A stretch of 64,000 bases of DNA from Embiotoca jacksoni (lineage: Eukaryota; Chordata; Actinopteri; Embiotocidae): contig JAKOON010000013.1 of assembly GCA_022577435.1 (NCBI GenBank), forward strand, positions 4,685,001 to 4,749,000, written 5' to 3'. The translations under genes were made by a program, and so were the position numbers. Shown piece after piece: positions 1 to 13,200 of this stretch (its first letter is position 1; each line of letters opens with the position of its first letter). Below the pieces are notes generated by a model that saw nothing but the letters and a program-made list of their open reading frames with translations, ran no database searches and was not told where the DNA came from.

Positions 1-700
1 TTCTGATATCTAATCTATCCAGAAATGATCAAAGAAATAACCGAAAGATTGATTGATTGTGGAGATAATTGTTAGTTGCAGCCCAAATGCGATGCGTTCA
101 CAAGAAGAGTGCATCATGTGAGTGTGATGTCACTAATTTCTCTGACTTGACAAAAGATGTTTTTTAACCTCCTCTAAAGTACATTTACAGCCGTCTGTTC
201 GCCACCCACCAGGTGTCAGTAGCCCACCTGCCTCGCTGCCTCTAATGTACTGCATGCTGTAAACGCAGACAATGGATCACCTGCATTTCTACCTGCCAAT
301 GAAGAAAAAAAAAAAAAAAAAAGCTTCAACGTGCCAGAACAAAGATACAAATGTGTCTATCAACATTAAAACTGCAAACAAACGTATTCCTCTTAAAAAA
401 AACACAAAAAAAAAACTTTGCTTCTTTCCCAAAATGGTGATAAATTAATTTAACTGAGGCTGCATGACAAAACGTTTTCTAAGAAACATTACTCAGACTC
501 GGAACAACAAAAAAAAAACGTGAGCAGGAAGGGATGCTTTGATCAGTGCCCTACTTTTCAGTTGGAGGAGAGGAGGCGGAGGGAGATGCGGAGGGGAGAG
601 GCAGGGGAGAGGCAGGGAGGCGGGACTCCGTGTCCTCCAGTCATCCTCTCAACTGCTGCTCTCAGTAGTGTGCGGCGTTTGAACGCAGGCAGACGGGAGG
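1..700. other. Upstream flank, no gene seen
   Basis: AT-rich flank with A-runs (301-321, 396-413) and no open frame resembling a gene. From about 555 it becomes a purine-rich GGAGG/GAGGGAG stretch typical of a CpG-poor promoter flank. Nothing else is recognisable. Confidence 0.5.
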
Positions 701-780
701 AGGAAGAGGAGTCGCCGGCTCAGGAATGACTCCCCCATAAATAAGAGGAGGAAACCGAGCATTTCAAAAGCAGGAGCTGA
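700..780 (+). promoter_or_regulatory. Possible core promoter with TATA-like box
   Basis: A TATA-like ATAAATAAG lies at 737-745, after a purine-rich block and about 640 bp before the start codon. There is no other strong core promoter signal, so the transcription start is a guess. Confidence 0.25.
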
Positions 781-1376
781 AACCTCTGGATTTTTTGTTG
801 TTGTTGTTGTTTTGTTTTTGTTCCCCCCGCTCCCCGCCGCCGCACACGCTGGATATTTTTTCCTTTGATTTAGGCGCGTCGGAGGTTATATTTTGGTGAG
901 AGTCCTCTCCTCTGAAATCTTCGCTCCTTCAGCGTTAACCCATACCTGGCTCAGGTCTCATGTAGTCTTACCTTTTTAACGCGTTTGTAGATAGACAGAG
1001 AAAACCTTTAACTGAGGTTTATTTTTTTTTAATTATTATTATTATTTATAAACAAAAAATGTGACTCCGTGCCCTCCCCATGAGGTAGCCGAGCCCCGGT
1101 CGTTGGCATCTGCAACATCTGGGTCGTGTCGAGAAGATTGTGGATTAACCTTTTTTTTTTTTTCCTTTTTTTTTTTTTTCTTCTTCTTCTTCCTTCCTCC
1201 AAGAAACCCCTTTCAGTGGCCTTTAGCCAAAATGAGCGTCGATTTAATTGAATTAACTACATGAGTGGAGTCTGAACAAACAGATATTTCTCCCTCGGAG
1301 TGCAAATACTCTCTTTTTTTTGTTTTTTCCCATATCTGCGGAAATAAACGGCGCCAGGAAAAAAAAAAAAAAAAAT
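781..1376 (+). promoter_or_regulatory. Probable 5' leader with uORFs and possible 5'UTR intron
   Basis: This stretch precedes the start codon. It contains ATG-stop at 1059-1064, ATG AGG TAG at 1080-1088, a 10-codon uORF at 1232-1264 (MSVDLIELTT) and ATG AGT GGA GTC TGA at 1261-1275. A donor-like TTTTG/GTGAGA at 891-901 and a long pyrimidine tract (1150-1200) leading to CCCCTTTCAG at 1206-1215 suggest an intron in the leader. A run of 17 A residues (1359-1375) directly precedes the ATG. The uORFs at 1059 and 1080 would be removed if that intron is spliced. Confidence 0.4.
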
Positions 1377-1439
1377 ATGGAAAGCGAGGTTTTCACGCCT
1401 GTGCTGGAGCAGTTCATGCTCACGCCTCTGGTCTGCTGG
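1377..1439 (+). CDS. ccdc88a: ccdc88a exon 1: start of Hook domain (aa 1-21)
   Basis: Encodes MESEVFTPVLEQFMLTPLVCW, the family-typical first helix (human girdin starts MENEIFTPLLEQF). It ends in phase 0 at donor TGG/GTAAGC. The ATG is in a strong context. Confidence 0.95.
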
Positions 1440-1853
1440 GTAAGCTCCCTAATTAATCATTCACGTGGGACTCGAGCTCCCCTAATTAATCACCTCTTGC
1501 GTTTTCTTTAGTGTTTATTGATTCTCTTAACACCTATTTGCATTGTTTTTGTTTTCAGGTGAAGACGGTGGGCCAGCCGACGGTGACCGACGGCACCCAG
1601 TTAGCGGAATATATTGAACTCGTGGACGGGATTTACCTGAACGAGATCATGCTGGAGATGTAAGTAATCTAGACACGCATTCAGAAATATGTGTTTCCTG
1701 CGTCGGGCAGCGTTGCAGCCAGATAAAAGGCAGGTGAAACCTTCTAAATGTATAAGATATAGCATCCGTTTACACTAGTTAGACGGTCATATATGCAGTT
1801 TGCTTCGTAATATAGGCTCCATAGGTGTGGAGGAGGGTTGAAATGATACGGGG

Positions 1854-1884
<31 letters not shown>

Positions 1885-4800
1885 GGGGCTCTCGGTGGGG
1901 TCATCCCCTCAGGAGTAAATGAAGCCGCTGCAGCCTCTGTCCAGCACTTGGAATTGTCTGCTGAAGTGAATGTAGGCTGCACACAAAGGGACCCTGTATT
2001 GGGGGCAATGACAGGGCTGCACTGTCAGAAGTCTTTGCAGACAGTTATTGTCAGAGTCCACCATCAATCCTTGGTGCACGGGTGCAGCGTGCTGCTCCAC
2101 AACCTCCAGTTGCTCCGGTTATTTTGTTATTTATTTATTTTTTTTTTTTAGTGCGGTCACACTGCACACACACCGTCATCTGCACACACACACACCGTCA
2201 TCTGCAGCAGGCTGGAAGACACCCCACCCCGCCCCTGGAAGCTGCAGCACGTTTCCTGCTGTGCTGTAGATTAAACTGGAAATAGTCGCCTTAAGCAGAG
2301 GCACGCTGGTTGCAGCAGAGTCAGGATGTAGATTACACAGCGGCGCCGCACAGATGCACCTTTTTTTTGTTTGTTTTTTTTATTCAATTAAAAGGGAAGT
2401 AGATGCTTTGGTAGAGTTAGACGGGTTGTGTACAGGAGGAAGCAGAGGCAGTGTGTGTTAAATCCGTCTCATCTTTCCAGTCACCTACTAGTGCATGCGC
2501 ATCATGCCAGGAGACGGCTTTCCACTCCTTTGTCTGACTCCAGGCTGCTACTTCCCGCTAGCGGGACAATTTTTCACATTTTCCGCTAATGCTCCGCTCT
2601 ACACTGTCAGCATTTACTCGCCTGTGTGAGGAGCGTTCAACCCAGGCGCCTCCCGCTGGAATTGATTTGCGCTTCTCGAGAGATTATGTGTTGCACTCTC
2701 GGAAGATAAATGATCACGTCACCTCACATCAGTGTCTCGTATCCCAACGGTTAGATTGTCAGAATTGTACTGATAAAAGAAAGAAGAAGAAGAAAAAAAA
2801 AATCCAAATCCTCCACCCAAATGCTTCTTTGCATTTCAGATTTGAATGTGGTAACCAGTGTGGGTTGTTTTAGAGGGATTGAGCTGTAGCTGCGTCACAC
2901 GAGGAACTGATTAACCCCACTGGCTGTTTCCTGTCTCTGGATGGTGATTCTCTTCTTCTTCGCCCTGCCTTCTTCTACTGTCCTCGACCTGTCAGTCTAA
3001 CGAAGCCGCCTATAGCTTCGGGTTCAAACAACCGCCTCCACACCCCTTTCTCCTGCTTGTTTACCTCCTCCAGCTCACGACGCAGAGGTATCGAAACAGG
3101 AAGGTGTTTAAGGAAGGCTGTTCTGGGTTCATTTGGGCCGGGGCCGTCTTTTTCCGTTTCCACACGCGGCCTCCTCAAAATAGTGAACAAGTCGGCGGTA
3201 TTTTCAGAGCGTTTTTTCCCCCTGTGGGACCTTGTGTAGTGGAAAGAAACCGGAAAGGATGTGGATAGGGAGGGAGAGAAGAGGAGTGAGTGATGCAGAA
3301 AATGATATGCCAAATACCAAAGATTAAAAAACACTTTCGACTCGAGGGGGGGGGGGGGGAGATACCCAAAGACACAGCAAGTGTGTGGAGAAGACTAATT
3401 AAAGCCCCGGTTTGACGTGCCGCACGGCAACTCCTCAGCTGCACACATTAGGACGAAGATGTTTGTCCAGGCACTCGGTGGGATTTCTGTCTGCAAATAA
3501 ATGGAAAGAGCTGGATGTGAATGTCTTTTTATGGCTGGTTGAACGCTACGAGAGAGAACAGCCAGCTCTGAGCTAAAATGAACGGTGACTGGCTTGGTGA
3601 TCGCCTGACAGGATGTCGGGGATTGCCAGTCACACACACAGCCCTGTGTGTTTATGTTTATGTGTGTGTGTGTGTGTGTGTCTGCGTGAGCGTGTGTTTT
3701 TTTTTTTTCTTTCTGTGCATTTGGTTTTGGACTGAGGCAGCTGTTGGTAGTCATCTTGCCCCAGCCGCCCTCCCACACAAAAGGGCTACAGTACTGGTCA
3801 GATGTGATGTTGGTGAGGCTGCTCTTTGTCTGCCTCTGTGCGTTTAAACTCCACGAGTCTCGGCTAAACTGGAATATCATGGTAGTAAAAATGCGTGTCA
3901 CAGTTGTACATCTACCCTCTGCAGCTGCCGCTGCAGACTTCCGGACAATTGCATTGATCAAAGATGAATGTTTTTTTTTGTTGTTGTTTTTTTTTTGTAT
4001 TTAAAAAAAAATGTATCTACCGTATTTTTCGGACTATAAGGCGTACTTAAAATCCTTAAATTTTCTCAAAAAATTGACAGTGCGCCTTATAATCCAGCGC
4101 ACTTTACGTATGGTTACTTGTTGTGCTTATTGATCGATTTTTATGTGGTACAATGCGCTCAAAAATCTGTCGAAATGTGTAAGTACGACTTTGGTAAGGC
4201 AACGAAGCCGCTCCGCTCAATGGGTATTCGGAGCATTACGGTACGCCGAGTCGCGACCTGATCGGCCCGGGTAACAGGAATGTAAATGTCTAAACTAAAA
4301 GTGCATTCATGTGAGGCAGCCCGCGCCCGGAGTATGCGTTAGCCACAATAAACCAATCAGAGAACAGTATTTAGTACGCTTACCCCCTCCGCTTTTTATA
4401 CATAATACTTACTGTGCTTCAACATTATATTGCAGTACATTTGTGTGTATGTAAAAGGACTCCAAAAATGGCACCTGTTAAGAGGCATGCTTACGAAGCG
4501 GGTTTCAAACTCCCAAGCAATTAGCTGCGCAGCGGAACATGGGAATAGAGCAGCCGCCAAAGAATTCAACATCGATGGATTTTGTGGAAGAGGAATGAAT
4601 CGATAAGTGAGTGTATTTTTCTGTACCGGTATTTGTTGTTACAACTGAGTTGAATAAAGTTTGATTTACCGGACTGTGTTGTTTTGCTTAATGCGCCTTA
4701 TAGTCTGAAAACTACGGTAGTTGAAATGGGACATCGGTGTGGAGTAAACGCCCCTCCCCCCCCTCTCTCCTCCCTCCTCCTCCTCCTCCCCCTCTCTCTT

Positions 4801-7800
4801 ATTAAAAGTAGCTTCGAAACCACAGGTGAGTTTCCCCAACCTCTTTTGAAGGGCCGCAGGCGATAACGAACAGCGACTGTATTTGTTTGGCTCCCACAAA
4901 ATCGCTCTTTGTCTCACTTGTACGCATTTTAGTTTTCTCCTCACCCCCCCCATCCGTTCCGACACCTTACAATATAGTGTAGAAAGTGTTAGTTGGAGGT
5001 GTTCTGCTCGCGGTTGATCCAGTCGTGCTAAAAAAAAACAACAAGTCCGCTGGTGTTTGCCTCCAAAAAAAAACGCCACACATAATACTGCGTTAGAAAG
5101 TTTAAAGGAAATGTTCTCTCGAGTTGAAAACAAAACTACAAAGATTGTATACATCTATTAGTAGATGGAAACATTCAGCTATGTGCTAAACGTAGTAGTG
5201 TTATAATTTGACTGTAAAACACACATATATATATATATCTCACGTATACATCTCATATATGGTCTCACTTGCAGCTAAAGAAACTGGAGCTTTTCTCTGC
5301 GGTATCAGTTGTTGGAGGATAAGCCTCGGTGCTGCCGTGTGAACGTCTCTATCCAGCTCTCCGGGAGAGAGAGAGACGTGGCCGAGCGGCTGGCAGCAGT
5401 TGTCATCAGAGAGAGAGCGAGAGAGAGACCAGGATTATCTAACGGTTTGGACAGACAACCAGATGGCACCGTGACCCCTCCCCCTCCCCCTGCCCCTCGT
5501 GTGACTGACATTACCCAGCCAATTAGACGGCCTCCGTAGTGCTGTCAAACCAATTAGCTTCCCCGCCCAGCAAGAAGGCACCAATTAAATTTTTGTCAGA
5601 GTGACAACTGTCCGGTCGAATTCTCCGCTCTCCTGCCAATTGTTCAGACCCGTGGTGTCTCCCGTTGGCCCGTTAACCGTCAACCGGTCAGTCCGTCCTC
5701 CAACAGCCCGCCGGGGGACGGAGTTATGCGACCGAGGTAGACGGGCACATTGGGTCGCGTTGTCTTTAAGAACTTTTTTTTTTTTTTTTTTTTTTACACA
5801 ATGAAAAGTTGTGCAACCCAATTTTAATCCTGAAAATTAGTCCTGAAGAAAGCGTGGAGTATTAAAGCATTTTGGAGGAAGAATGCGGCTACACGCGTTC
5901 TACCGGTTCATGTTTCTGTTGGCGTGAATATCCAGACAGATCCGTGCATGTCTGTAGATCTGACGGCTGCACACGCTGCGAATGAGAGCGCGCATGAAGT
6001 GAACCGAACTGCCACCTATCGACGGTTTTCAGCTGCGTGTTTTGGCCGCAGACGCCATGCAGGCGAGGTGAAACCTACGGATCGGTTCATATTGAGGGCA
6101 CATTTAAAAGCCTCTTTCTCTCGTGGCTACGTTTCAGCATAACTCCAGACGACAGGTCGTGCCGTCCTGTCCGCGGCCGGCATCTTTCAATGACAGAATT
6201 GGCTTTTCAGCACGTCAAACACTCAGAACCTTGACAGATGTGCTTGTGGAAGAGTTTTCGAGGGGGGGGGGGGGGGGGGCGGCACTAAATGACGCGTGTT
6301 AGTTTAAGTCCTGGACTGCTTAATGTTGGCTGTCAACTGGCTTCATTTCATTCTCCAAGTCATTTTTATGGCACCATATGGAGATTACATTATGCTTCTA
6401 CTTTGCTTTGGTGAGCCTTTTGTTTCTCCGGTAGAATATTCAGAGGTTAGACAGCCATCTGGCAGAGTTTAATGTAGCATCGGGAAGAAAAAAAAAAAAA
6501 TCAAAAATCCTCATACAAAGAAACATATGTGTCAAAGTGTCTCTACCTTTCATTTCATCATTCCGTTCATAATGATGTACTGCTTTTAAACTGTATCAAG
6601 CTCCTGTGTGTTGGAGATGGTTTGATGTCGAAATGAACATTTTAAGACATCTTTTTTACATGGCCCTTTTAGGTCTAATTAACCATAAGACGTGAGGCTT
6701 CTTAATGGGATTTATGAAAGATCATTAATATGTCATTTTGAAGAAAATGGGTAAAAAAAAAAACAAAGGAGATTCACATATTTCCGAATTTCAATCATCA
6801 CTGATGAGACTTGATGAACATTGAACATTTCCAACAATGTTCACAAATGGTCTTTTGAAGATGATATTTCTTCCTTTGCTGGTTTGCTCCCTTGTTTCAT
6901 TCATCAGATTGGACAGGAGCTTTGATTGGAACAAGGATAATCTGTCATAAATTAATTGTTTGAAGAATTTTTCAAGCAAAAAAAAAAAAAATCGGCGGCC
7001 TCGCTTCTTAAATGTGAGGATTAGTTCCTTTTCTTTGTCATGTTAGTGGAATTTCTTAAGCAATTAATGTAGAAAATAATCAGTAGATTCATTCATAATG
7101 AAAATTCTAATTTTGATTTCTAAATAAATTATAGTATTATAATTTTTAGCTGCTGCCCCAGATTGAATCATCTTATTTTCTCCCTTGCCTCCATCAACTC
7201 ATTCGTCTCCTTCATTCTATCATCATTTCCCACCGCCCACCGCATCCTTCCTCCTGCTGGTGTCTTCATCATTTCTGTCCACGCCTCACCTCGGCTCCTC
7301 TCGCTCTCCTTTCTTTCTGCTGTTGTTTTTTTTTTTTTTTTTTTTTTTTTTGAGCAGCATGTTTAAGCCTTTGTTGGCTTTCTCCGAGGCGAGTTACAGC
7401 AGACATTTTTTGGATTCCAGCTGGAGACGAGAGTGGAGGCAGGCAGATCTGCTGCTGGGGTGTCAGTCAGTCTGTGCGCTTCCCCCACTGCTTCTGCCCA
7501 GACTGGGGAGAGTAGGAGGAGGGGGGAGAGGGGGGGGGGGGGGAGAGGGTTGAGCGTAAAGTTGGACATTAATCTCGCCGCACTCGTAATCATCTTCGTG
7601 CCGCGCCATTCCCTCTGCGTCTCTCGCGCAGGAAGATGCGTATCATGCGAGGCAGGAAACGGCAGCTGTGACCTTGAGAGGACAAAACTTTAACAAGGCT
7701 GTGTTAATGTGGGGCGCTCGGAACCAAGGGCACGTTTTACTCCACGGGGGCCGCTGGGGGAGTTTAGCTGCACATTTTCTCTTAGTTTCTCAGTTCTAGC

Positions 7801-9378
7801 AATGCAAAAAAAAAAAAAAAAAAATCTGATTTGAAGTTTTGTTGACACTTGAAGCCAATGCATCCTCATATTTCTGTGAATTTCAGAAAATTAAACTGTC
7901 GATTGTGCTTTCATTTGACTATAAATGAATCACAGCTTTTCACAATTTAGCATTGTATTTTTGGATGCACTGGTATTCATTCATTTATTTACCTTCATTT
8001 CAAATTTCCATTTAGACCTGCTTTATATGTGATTGAAACGTATCTGCTTCCATTTCCTGGGTTAATTTGCTGCTGCTGATGTTTCATGTAAACGCAACAC
8101 TTCCTCCACCTGTTTCACATTTCTAGTCCTTGAGTGGCTCGGGTGACAAAAAAATCCCATCTGTCCCCCTGGAAGATTTCTGCCGTGAAACATCTGCAGG
8201 AAGTCTTGAGTTTCATGACCAGCAGCTTAACACTGGGAATTAACAGCAACGTAGAAATAATCGTTGACCGGGTGCAATATTTGTTCCAAAGAGGAGCTCG
8301 GAGCAGCAGATTAGTGAGTGAAGCATGATGGCGCACCGAAGGAGTTGTGCGCTCCGCTTTTGGCCTGTGAGACACAACATTTTTTGTGTTGAAGTGCTTG
8401 TAAAATACTCAGATCACTTCCAGCTTGGCAGGAATGAGTTTATAGGCAGAGGAGAGGAATGAGAAGAGGCCCCGTGGAAACAGAAAGACAAAGAGTAGAG
8501 CCGCGAAAAGCCAAGTCAAGGAAACAGGGTGATGAGAGCCAAATACCGATGGTCACATCCTCACTGGGCTGTTTATGTGGTGGAGTTCCCATGAGAAAAG
8601 GGGGGAGATGGTTGAGGGGTGGGGGGGGGGAATCTAAGAGTTGCAGTTGATGCTATTACAAGCATATCTTTTTTTTTTTTTTTTTTTTTAATGGTCTGTA
8701 ATAATATAATCTGCATTTACTGCCCTAATGTGGAAGTATAAAGGACGGTGCGGTGACATGTGAAGCCCTGAGGTCACTGGTCGGTTCTTCATTAGTTTGA
8801 GACTAATCGAATTTGTAAAGATACTTTTTAGCTCCCGTTTCTGCTTTTCTGTATATTTTTTTTTTTTTTTTCGGTCAGTGTGTTGACGTTCGCTCCAGTA
8901 TAACGGGATTAAAGCAGCTGTCTAGTTAGCGTGCAATGAGACTACTCGGCACACCAATAGTTCTCTATATAATTCCAGTTGTCCTACCAGCTAATCGGAA
9001 ACTTCACTAACAAAAAAAACAACCTTGTTTGTGTTTCTACAACGCATATAAAATGTTCTGAAAGTATTCCCACGCTCGGGTCATGACTCATAAATACTGC
9101 CGCTGCGTGTCGGTTTTAATTTGTAAATCGGACTTAGATTTAACCTGAACTGAGCTGGTAACCTGCTAATAAGCGCTCATACCGCAGATTTCTTTCCTCC
9201 TACTGTGTGCGCCTCCTGTGTGTTTGTGTTCCCTCTCTCACATGGAGGCACAAACACACACTCCCCCGCTGTGTTTGGACAGTACCGCTCATAAGCTCTA
9301 TCTCCAACACGTGGCCAAATGCAGCCTGCCTTCTTCTCTTTGTGCGTGTGCATTTAGCCTGCTTGCTGCATTTCTCTC

Positions 9379-9460
<82 letters not shown>

Positions 9461-10216
9461 CATGTGCCTGGCTACCCACGCTGACTGTAATGTAGCCTGT
9501 CATATATAGGTTAGCACTGCTCCCTAACCTATCCAGCCAATCAAAGGCAGCCGATGAGAGGAGAAAGCCCAGTGGCCCCCGGCTGTACATCGGGCCGCAG
9601 CGCCGATCGACGGCACCGATGGACCGGCTTATTGACTGGCCGTCTGGCCGACTTGCTGACTAGTTGTCTGTCCTGTTGGCTGTTGAGCTGGCTTTACCTG
9701 TCTATCGCTAATCTATTTGTCTATTTGAAGTCTTAGGTTTACTGTATCAGCAGGGGGGTGGGGTCGGGGTGGGGGGTGGGGGTGGAGGACTACTGTTGCT
9801 GTTTTAAGTCGCTGTATTTATTCGCCTGCTGATCCTCAGGGGTGTCGGCCCTTCCCCGCTTGTACGTGTGGCGTCAGAGATGGCTGCATCGTGTGGCGTT
9901 GTTGTTGTGGCCGCCATGTTCTCCGCTGACTGTGATGATGACGCTGGACGAATGTGTGAATGGGAAACTCTTTTCTTGCTTCTTTTTTTTTTTTTTTTTT
10001 TTTTCTCTCCCACCACCCTCCTCGCCCTGACAGGATTACAGCCCTCTTTAATTAATGTGTTAAATAGACCCCCTACTGTGGACCTCGAATGGGTGTGTGT
10101 GTGTGTGTGTGTGTGCGTGTGTGTGCGTGCGCGCCAGGGGGAGATGGGGTGGTCACATGACTGTTCATTTAGACCAGTATTAAAAAAAAAAAAAGAGCTC
10201 TATGTCCGCCTGATTA

Positions 10217-10267
<51 letters not shown>

Positions 10268-13200
10268 TCAGGGTGGAGGCTGATCAAAAGGCTAATTAAC
10301 ACATCCACACTGCAGCCAGTTGACCTAACAGACGAGCTTTTTCATTTAAAACCAGGAATTTTCTCTATTTTCTTTGCATAACAATATCTATTGTGCTTTA
10401 TTCAATTGTGGATTTTTAGAGTAAAGCTAAAATGACGGTTGGGAACTCTGCATGTGTATCTTCCTCTTGGTACGGCTTGATTTACGTGAAATAGACATAT
10501 TGTTATATTGTTTACTGTTTATTAAATCACTGTCCGTAGAAACAGAGCAGCAGGATTGTAAAGTGATTAGGAGGATGCAACCATTCAACCAGAAGTCCCC
10601 TTTGACTGCGAGCTGAACGTCATTGAAGCAAAATACATCGCTCACCTTTGACCTCGTCTTTCCGGGGGGGGGGGGGGGGGGGGGGGAGATTATATCCCGC
10701 CTCTTGTGTAATTTCACGATTATTTAGCTGCATACACAGACATGGCTGCGCTGTTCTCCATTTCAAGAATGCAGATACAGGCATGCACACACATGCGTGA
10801 TATGATGCGCTACACACTGCATGCATGCATTCATAAGCCCCTTCCCCCTCCCCTCCCCTCCTCCTCAGGTCTTGTTGACCCTCTTATATAGGTCACTGGA
10901 TGTACACGCTCTGAAGTCCGGAGTGTGTATCATGAAACCATTGAGCTGCGCTTTGACATTGCCGATGGAAGGCTGTGAAAATATGAAGTGTTGTTTTCCT
11001 CGACGATCACAGGTCAAATATCTGTAATTAATTGCAGAAATATGATTTTTAGGGTTTGATGGATTTTGCTTTGAAGCTAAAAAAAAAAAAAAAAAAAAAT
11101 GACACGGATTGTGAAAATGTGCTGTTCCCGAGCAAATTACTATAAAGTTGCATTTGTCTCTGAACAGTGAAATGCACATTTCAATTCTGTAACAATATAT
11201 TAGAATAGATAAAAGTGTTGTTTCTATTGATATCTTTATTATTTAATCATTAATTCATTCACAATTGTGTTTCCTTTGAACATGGCTGTAAGACTTTCTG
11301 GCTTTGGGTGTGGTGATGCTCCTCGTGTTTACTGAGCTGTAACGTTAATACTGCTAATTGTTAGATATTTCTTTATTCACGTCAGCTGAGGAGACAGCCG
11401 GCCCCGCACACTGTTGTATTGTTGTCAGTTGTGGTAGCTGGGAAACGTCACATGTACACAAACAGCAGAAATCTGTAATCATCTCTAATACATGAGAAAA
11501 ATTGGCAAACATTTGTCGGGGCATTGAGTGGGAGATTAGAAAACTACTGGTGGGTTTTGCTGAAGGACATTAATTATGTGCTGCCAATGTTTAGAAATCT
11601 AGTCAAATGAGATTAAAAAAAAAAAAAGAATTCAGCTGCCAAATAAACAGAGTTTAAAGTTCTTCATTGAGGCTTTCTCACAGTTGAGCTGCCGCAGTCT
11701 CGGTCAACACAGGAAAATGTTCAAACCAGAACAATTGAATTGAAAAGAGTTGACTGTATTGTAAACATAAAACGCACACAGATGCATAGGTATAGGTGTA
11801 AAGTATGACAGCAAAGGGCTCCTCTGCTGCTCGGTGAAGTTCTGCTCTAAGGTTGCTGCCTTGTCGCCGCTTCGCTTCTGTGAGTCTAGGAAGCTGGAAT
11901 TCCCCCCAGGGGATCCGCAGATATCACATTAGGTCCACAGGTCTTGCATAGCATCAGTGCGTTTAACCTTTAACTTGCCATTTCAACAAGCTTTTCATCG
12001 ATCATTAGTCGTGCCGTCGCTGAACTTCACAGGCGAAACATAGGAAAGTGATCAGCTGTTAAACGATGCGTCGTACTGACAGATAGCCGGCATGTCAAAC
12101 ATTCCACAGACGGGCACAGAGACAAACTACTCAAATGATCTACCAAATAGTTTGAAGAAGGAATGAGGTGAGATGAGGTTTGGTATTCTGAAGGTAATTC
12201 CCAGATATGCAGATGGTTCATTGTTGAGCTGTTGAAGAGGCGGTGCTCTGAGAGCGTGAGGAATTTCGGAGGCTCACTGAAACATGTTGACACCCGTGAT
12301 AACGTCAGTGGTCGTGCACGCTCCTTTTCAACATCCCACGGGCGACTCTCAGCCGCATAAAGACGCAGATAGCACTAAGGAGGTACTTCTTCTATTTAAT
12401 TGAGACAGATGAGGGCAGACAAACGGTACGCTACCTCGTTGTTGCCTTAAAAAGTAAACGCCGCGTGGAGGCATTTCAATTTTGTTTATGTCGGCAATAA
12501 ATTTAATTTGAAGGCTGGAGACGTTCCTGGTGCCAACAGATCGAAAGGGCGTCATTTTTATTTGTCTTCTAATGTGTCTGTGGTTCCTTTGGCACGTCGA
12601 TGTCACTGGGCCTCCTTTAACAGGAGTCTGCTGTCACTGTGGTGCGAATGTTTCTGGCTCAACACACACCGGCTCCATCACACACAGCAACATGGTGTCA
12701 AACTGAAACATGCCGTCGGTATTTCAAACAATCCAGTGACACACTCCTGTAAACGATGATTTTAAAATGTGATGATTATTAAATATTTAATTTTCCCCTG
12801 CAGAAATCCGAAGGCCACCGTGCAGCGGACCAACAAGAAAGTGAACAATGACCCGACACTGCGCATCCAGAACCTTTCTATTCTCACCAGGCAGATTAAA
12901 GCCTACTATCAGGTCAGATTTCTCTTCTTTTTTTCATTCTTTTTTTTTTTTGCTCGATCATAAGTGAACAGTGTCCACGTTGAGGTGAAGGTTAGGACGT
13001 AGCTGCGGTCCTAAACTGTTCCCATGTTCTCTTCTGCCTCTGTAGGGGTGGTACTCATTCAAATGACGGGTTTTTACCACCGAAATTACAGTTTAAAAAT
13101 ATAATCAGAATTGGCTTTAACTCGCACAAGCCCATGCCACATAAACACCGAGCTGTATAAACAGAGATGTGCGTGCATGTGTGCGTGTGCGTGATGTGGT

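Larger units (their letters stand above)
1660..12803 (+). other. Intron 2 (11.1 kb)
   Basis: No coding exon is supported here. Contents: TG/G tract at 1854-1888, pogo/Tigger-like relic at 4020-4717, AATTA-motif cluster near 5516-5590, several poly-G and poly-T runs, three large (TG)n tracts (9379-9458, 10092-10132, 10221-10266) and a G-quadruplex-type block at 9753-9783. The remaining sequence is unremarkable intron. Confidence 0.8.

Noticed and set aside
3395..3961. 188-codon minus-strand open frame in intron 2
   Set aside because: Spans a (CA)n tract and shows no family similarity.
7326..7351. Poly-T as a tail of a minus-strand SINE/LINE
   Set aside because: No tRNA-like head, target duplication or LINE frame could be recognised nearby.
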